NCBI GenBank assembly: GCA_023417665.1
Contig: JAEZFA010000245.1
Span: 1-10,079 of the forward strand
DNA from: Pseudomonadota bacterium
GTDB taxonomy: Bacteria; Pseudomonadota; Alphaproteobacteria; Rhizobiales; Xanthobacteraceae
DNA length: 10,079 bases
Reading direction: 5' to 3'
This document shows, piece by piece, positions 7,621 to 10,079 of this stretch. Position 1 is the first letter of the stretch; each line of letters starts with the position of its first letter. The position numbers were made by a program, and so were the translations under genes. Below the pieces are notes generated by a model. It was not told the origin of the DNA. It did not search any database and saw only the letters and a list, made by a program, of their open reading frames with translations.

Positions 7621-7658
7621 CAACATGATCCTCGCCGGGCGAAAAGTCAAGTTGTTGC
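7617..7658. repeat. 8-bp inverted repeat around the promoter core
   Basis: GCAACAAC at 7617-7624 and GTTGTTGC at 7651-7658 are exact inverted copies, 26 bp apart. Each arm runs into the inner part of one operator, so the whole promoter has partial twofold symmetry. This may simply extend the operators rather than be a separate element. Confidence 0.45.
7622..7650 (-). promoter_or_regulatory. Predicted sigma-70-type promoter of the metal ABC operon
   Basis: On the minus strand, TTGACT (7650-7645) is five of six to the -35 consensus TTGACA. It is followed after exactly 17 bases by CATGTT (7627-7622) as a weak -10. A start near 7615 would fall inside the proximal operator. The -10 matches only three of six bases, which is common in alphaproteobacteria, so the call leans on the -35, the spacing and the flanking operators. 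Confidence 0.5.
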
Positions 7659-7671
7659 GAATGACTCGCAG
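7655..7671. promoter_or_regulatory. Palindromic operator, promoter-distal copy
   Basis: TTGCGAATGACTCGCAG is a 17-bp imperfect palindrome with perfect TGCGA/TCGCA arms. It is 51 bp (start to start) from the other copy, about five helical turns, so both sites would face the same side of the DNA. It lies 4 bp upstream of the predicted -35. A repressor bound to both sites would enclose the promoter. Confidence 0.58.
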
Positions 7672-7680
7672 AATGCGCGC

Positions 7681-7710
7681 AAGAAAAAGGCGCCGGGATT
7701 TACCGGCGCC
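7681..7710 (-). terminator. Intrinsic (rho-independent) terminator of the redox operon
   Basis: Minus-strand reading gives an exact 8-bp GC stem, GGCGCCGG and CCGGCGCC (7710-7703 and 7696-7689), with a 6-base loop TAAATC, followed by TTTTTCTT (7688-7681). It begins 25 bp after the stop of the peroxiredoxin-like gene and ends that transcript before the metal-operon promoter region. Confidence 0.88.
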
Positions 7711-7735
7711 CTGTCTCGTCGAAAAAGCGTTGGTT

Positions 7736-8344
7736 TTACGAGCCGTAGTGGATCGAGCAGCCGTAAGGCCGCGTGGACGGGTTCGGCACCGGCTTGTTCG
7801 CGGCAAGTGCTGCGAGCGTCTCGCGGACGTAGTTCACGGCCTTGGGGAGTGAATCCGGGCGCGATGACGGAATGCTGTCGATGCCGCCCTTGTAAACGAG
7901 GGTACCCTTGGCATCGATCACATACAGATGCGGCGTGGTCTGCGCCGCGTAGAGCCGGCCGACCTTGCCGTCGGGATCAAGAATGGTGTTGGTCGGCGCG
8001 GCCTTGCGCTCGGCGTTGACCTTGATGGCCTCGAGCCCTTCGACAAAGCCCTGCTTGCCCGGCGGCGACGAGATGACCTGAAGCCATACGACGCCCTGAC
8101 CGGTCGCGTCCTTCTGCGTCGCCTGCATGTTGTTCGCGCCGTAATGCATGCGGACATAGGGGCATTCGTGGTTGGTCCATTCGAGCACAACGATCTTGCC
8201 GCGCAGCGATTTCAGATCGAGCGTTTTTCCGTCCGCGGTGCGGGCGGTGAAGGCGGGAGCCTCCTTGCCGATTTCCGGCGAAGCGTGAGCGGGAAGCGCA
8301 AAGCACGCGGCGAGCGCCGCGGTCGCAATCATTCTCTTGATCAT
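7736..8344 (-). CDS. Exported peroxiredoxin-like/thioredoxin-fold protein
   Basis: This 202-residue protein has an N-terminal export signal and a redoxin (AhpC/TSA-like) fold. The mature part begins near SPEIGKEAPAFTARTADG, the usual opening of this fold. The active-site region is WTNHECPYVRMHY with a single C61, so it is not a CxxC thioredoxin. A cis-Pro position is seen at TTPHLYVID (P138). A second Cys, C196, sits in the conserved-looking tail RPYGCSIHY and could act as the resolving Cys. Export could be by signal peptidase I (AHA before S22), but LAAC at 11-14 also fits a lipobox. The gene begins 12 bp after the ScsB/DsbD-type reductase gene, its probable electron donor, and is followed by a terminator. 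A similar envelope peroxiredoxin is, as I recall, a described ScsB partner in Caulobacter. The start is ATG 8344 because GGAG precedes it; an ATG at 8356 has no such site. Confidence 0.85.
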   Translation of the reverse strand: MIKRMIATAALAACFALPAHASPEIGKEAPAFTARTADGKTLDLKSLRGKIVVLEWTNHECPYVRMHYGANNMQATQKDATGQGVVWLQVISSPPGKQGFVEGLEAIKVNAERKAAPTNTILDPDGKVGRLYAAQTTPHLYVIDAKGTLVYKGGIDSIPSSRPDSLPKAVNYVRETLAALAANKPVPNPSTRPYGCSIHYGS

Positions 8345-8350
8345 GGCGTT

Positions 8351-8354
8351 CTCC
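8351..8354 (-). promoter_or_regulatory. Ribosome binding site deciding the start of the peroxiredoxin-like gene
   Basis: GGAG on the minus strand lies six bases before ATG 8344. The upstream ATG at 8356 directly follows the reductase stop codon and has an A/T-rich leader with no Shine-Dalgarno, so 8344 is preferred. Confidence 0.55.
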
Positions 8355-8356
8355 AT

Positions 8357-10079
8357 TCAGTTTTTAAGTTGGGCGGAACGGGTTTGTCCGATTTCGCGCA
8401 GGACGATTTCGGGTGTCAGGATTTGCGGCAGCACGACAGGCTCGGCATTCGTGCCCGCCGGATAGAACACATAGAGCGGCACGCCATTGCGTCCGAACTT
8501 CGCCAGCATTTCGGTGATCGCCGGATCGCGGTGGGTCCAGTCGCCCTTGAGATAGGCGACGTTGCCGGCCTCGAAGGCCGAAATCACGTTCGCACGCTCC
8601 AGCGCGACACGCTCGTTCACGAGACAGGTGATGCACCAGGCGGCAGTGAGGTTCACGAAGACGGGCCGGTTCTGACCGCGCAACTCATCGAGCCGCGCCG
8701 GCGTGAAAGCTTCGTAGCGCGCATTGCTTGCCGCGGTCTGCTGCGGAGGTGTCGCATCCTTCACGAAAACGAAACCGAGCGCGATCGCAAGCACAAGTGC
8801 GGCTGCGGAAGCGCCGAAGGTTGCGATGCGCCAGTTCTTGCCTGCGGAGGAAAGCATCCAGGCGGCGAAAGCGATCAGGAGCATGCCGGCAAGCGCTGCG
8901 GCAACCGCATCGGCCCCGGCCTGCTGCGCCAGTACCCACACGAGCCAGATCGCGGTCGCATACATCGGGAAGGCGAGCGCCTGTTTCAGCCGCTCCATCC
9001 ATGGCCCCGGCTTCGGCAGAAAGCGCAGGAGCGCCGGCCAGTAGCAGAGTACGAGATAGGGCAATGCGAGGCCTAGTCCGAGCGCGAGAAACACTGCGAT
9101 CAGCGTGGGCGCGGGCTGGCCCACGGCAAAGCCGAGCGCGCTTGCCATGAAGGGCGCGGTGCAGGGCGTTGCCACCACTGCCGCAAGGCCGCCGGCCAGA
9201 AAGCTCATGCCATAGCCGTCGTTTCCGCCATAGGCGCCGAGGCGGGACAAAGAACCGCCGAAGCTCACCAGTCCGGATTGGCTGAGCCCGACGGCGAACA
9301 TCAGATAGGCGAGCAGCAGCACGAACAGCGGCGACTGAAACTGAAAGCCCCAGCCAAGTTCGGCGCCGCCCGCCTTGAAGGCGAGCACGATCGCGGCAAA
9401 CACGCCGAAGCAGGCGAGTACGCCGGCCGTATAAGCGAGCCCGTGCATATGCCGCTGGCGGTAGCCCATGCGGGTGTGGTTGACGAGCGAGAGCACCTTG
9501 ATCGACAGCACCGGGAAAACGCAGGGCATCAGGTTCAGGATGATGCCGCCGAGAAATGCGAACAGCAGTGCCGTGAAGATGCCGAGGTTCGACATCTGTT
9601 GTGCCGCCCGCGGCGGCGCTGCGGCGGGAGCAAGCGTGCCGGTGACCGGCGCCTCCACGCTATAGGCCGTCGAATTGCCGTCGCGCTCATTGATGACGAG
9701 GACGCCGCGCATGCTTTTCGGCAGCTTTGACTCATAGGGCTCGAGCGTCAGCGAGAGCTTGCCATCCTCGATGCGCAGCGGCTGGTCGGCTGCGTGTTTC
9801 AGCACGCCCCATTCCGCGGGGAAAAACTGCGCGCCCGCGATCTTCGATGCCTGTATCTCGGACGACGCCGCAACGAGTTCGATCTTGTTGTCCGCCGCAT
9901 TGGCGGAAAACGGCCAGCCATTGGGCGAGGGAAGGTTTGCGCGCGCGGCTTCGATTTCGCGCGTGCTGATCCCGGCCGCCAGGCCCTTGCCGACCACGGG
10001 CAAGGCGAGGTCGAGCGTGACCTGCTCGGGGATACAGATCTCCTCGCATACTAGCCAGTCAACGACGGCGCGTATCGGG
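8357..10079 (-). CDS. ScsB/DsbD-type transmembrane thiol-disulfide reductase (N-terminus outside window)
   Basis: DsbD-family proteins carry electrons from cytoplasmic thioredoxin across the inner membrane to envelope thiol proteins. The frame is open to the right edge (last full codon at 10078), giving 573 residues. In fragment numbering there is an N-terminal CEEIC motif (C11, C15, in WLVCEEICIPEQ), a periplasmic beta-rich stretch (about 40-150), a membrane domain (about 164-440) with the two redox Cys C186 (MPCVFPVLS) and C306 (TPCTAPF), and a C-terminal periplasmic thioredoxin-like domain with WCITC (C482, C485). The intervals C186-C306 and C306-C482 (120 and 176) are close to those of E. 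coli DsbD (122 and 176), but the N-terminal Cys pair lies about 170 residues before the membrane domain. This larger N-terminal region fits ScsB rather than classic DsbD. A TTG at 10003 is not the real start, since coding with family motifs continues upstream. It is followed by the peroxiredoxin-like gene 12 bp downstream. Confidence 0.92.
   Translation of the reverse strand, partial: PIRAVVDWLVCEEICIPEQVTLDLALPVVGKGLAAGISTREIEAARANLPSPNGWPFSANAADNKIELVAASSEIQASKIAGAQFFPAEWGVLKHAADQPLRIEDGKLSLTLEPYESKLPKSMRGVLVINERDGNSTAYSVEAPVTGTLAPAAAPPRAAQQMSNLGIFTALLFAFLGGIILNLMPCVFPVLSIKVLSLVNHTRMGYRQRHMHGLAYTAGVLACFGVFAAIVLAFKAGGAELGWGFQFQSPLFVLLLAYLMFAVGLSQSGLVSFGGSLSRLGAYGGNDGYGMSFLAGGLAAVVATPCTAPFMASALGFAVGQPAPTLIAVFLALGLGLALPYLVLCYWPALLRFLPKPGPWMERLKQALAFPMYATAIWLVWVLAQQAGADAVAAALAGMLLIAFAAWMLSSAGKNWRIATFGASAAALVLAIALGFVFVKDATPPQQTAASNARYEAFTPARLDELRGQNRPVFVNLTAAWCITCLVNERVALERANVISAFEAGNVAYLKGDWTHRDPAITEMLAKFGRNGVPLYVFYPAGTNAEPVVLPQILTPEIVLREIGQTRSAQLKN

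Noticed and set aside
6707..7852. 381-codon plus-strand frame across the binding-protein gene and the intergenic region
   Set aside because: It is antisense to a gene with a full signal peptide and metal ligands, runs through the operators and terminator, and has no recognisable motif.
7928..9076. 382-codon plus-strand frame opposite the redoxin and reductase genes
   Set aside because: Its Arg/His/Gly-rich composition, lack of motifs and complete overlap with two well-supported genes mark it as a mirror frame.
9978..10003. Start of the reductase at TTG 10003
   Set aside because: The frame is open to the window edge and includes the CEEIC motif typical of ScsB N-terminal regions, so the gene is cut by the edge, not started there.

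Overview
The window is GC-rich and densely coding, and it looks like the chromosome of an alphaproteobacterium, probably Hyphomicrobiales (Rhizobiales). This rests on the era-recO-parC gene order, the alphaproteobacterial style of Era, RecO and ParC, the frequent GTG starts, and a two-permease metal transporter next to a ScsB-type reductase. No tRNA, rRNA, IS element, CRISPR array or phage gene was seen. Most of the window is housekeeping or transport sequence.

Left half, plus strand (1-3999): the 3' part of era (GTPase for 16S rRNA/30S maturation), a HIT-family nucleotide-binding protein, recO (recombinational repair) and parC (topoisomerase IV subunit A). The first three are joined by a 4-bp overlap and a 1-bp gap, so they look like one transcript. 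parC follows after 37 bp and converges on the next operon with only 18 bp between stop codons.

Middle, minus strand (7588 down to 4018): a four-gene metal ABC importer of the SitABCD/TroABCD type. The order is periplasmic binding protein, ATPase, permease, permease, with junctions of 1 bp or with overlaps. The binding protein has a His-His-His-Asp ligand set and no His-rich loop, so the metal (Mn, Zn or Fe) cannot be fixed from sequence. Its promoter region (7589-7680) carries two near-identical 17-bp palindromes bracketing a recognisable -35/-10 pair, which strongly suggests metal-responsive repression.

Right end, minus strand (10079 down to 7681): a ScsB/DsbD-type transmembrane thiol-disulfide reductase, cut by the window edge, followed 12 bp later by an exported peroxiredoxin-like protein and then a clear intrinsic terminator. 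The likely logic is that the membrane protein carries electrons from cytoplasmic thioredoxin to the envelope redoxin. The terminator of this redox operon lies about 10 bp from the first operator of the metal operon.

The points most worth a second look are the double operator, the ScsB/peroxiredoxin-like pair, the Gln at the quinolone-contact position of ParC, and the HIT gene inside the era-recO operon.
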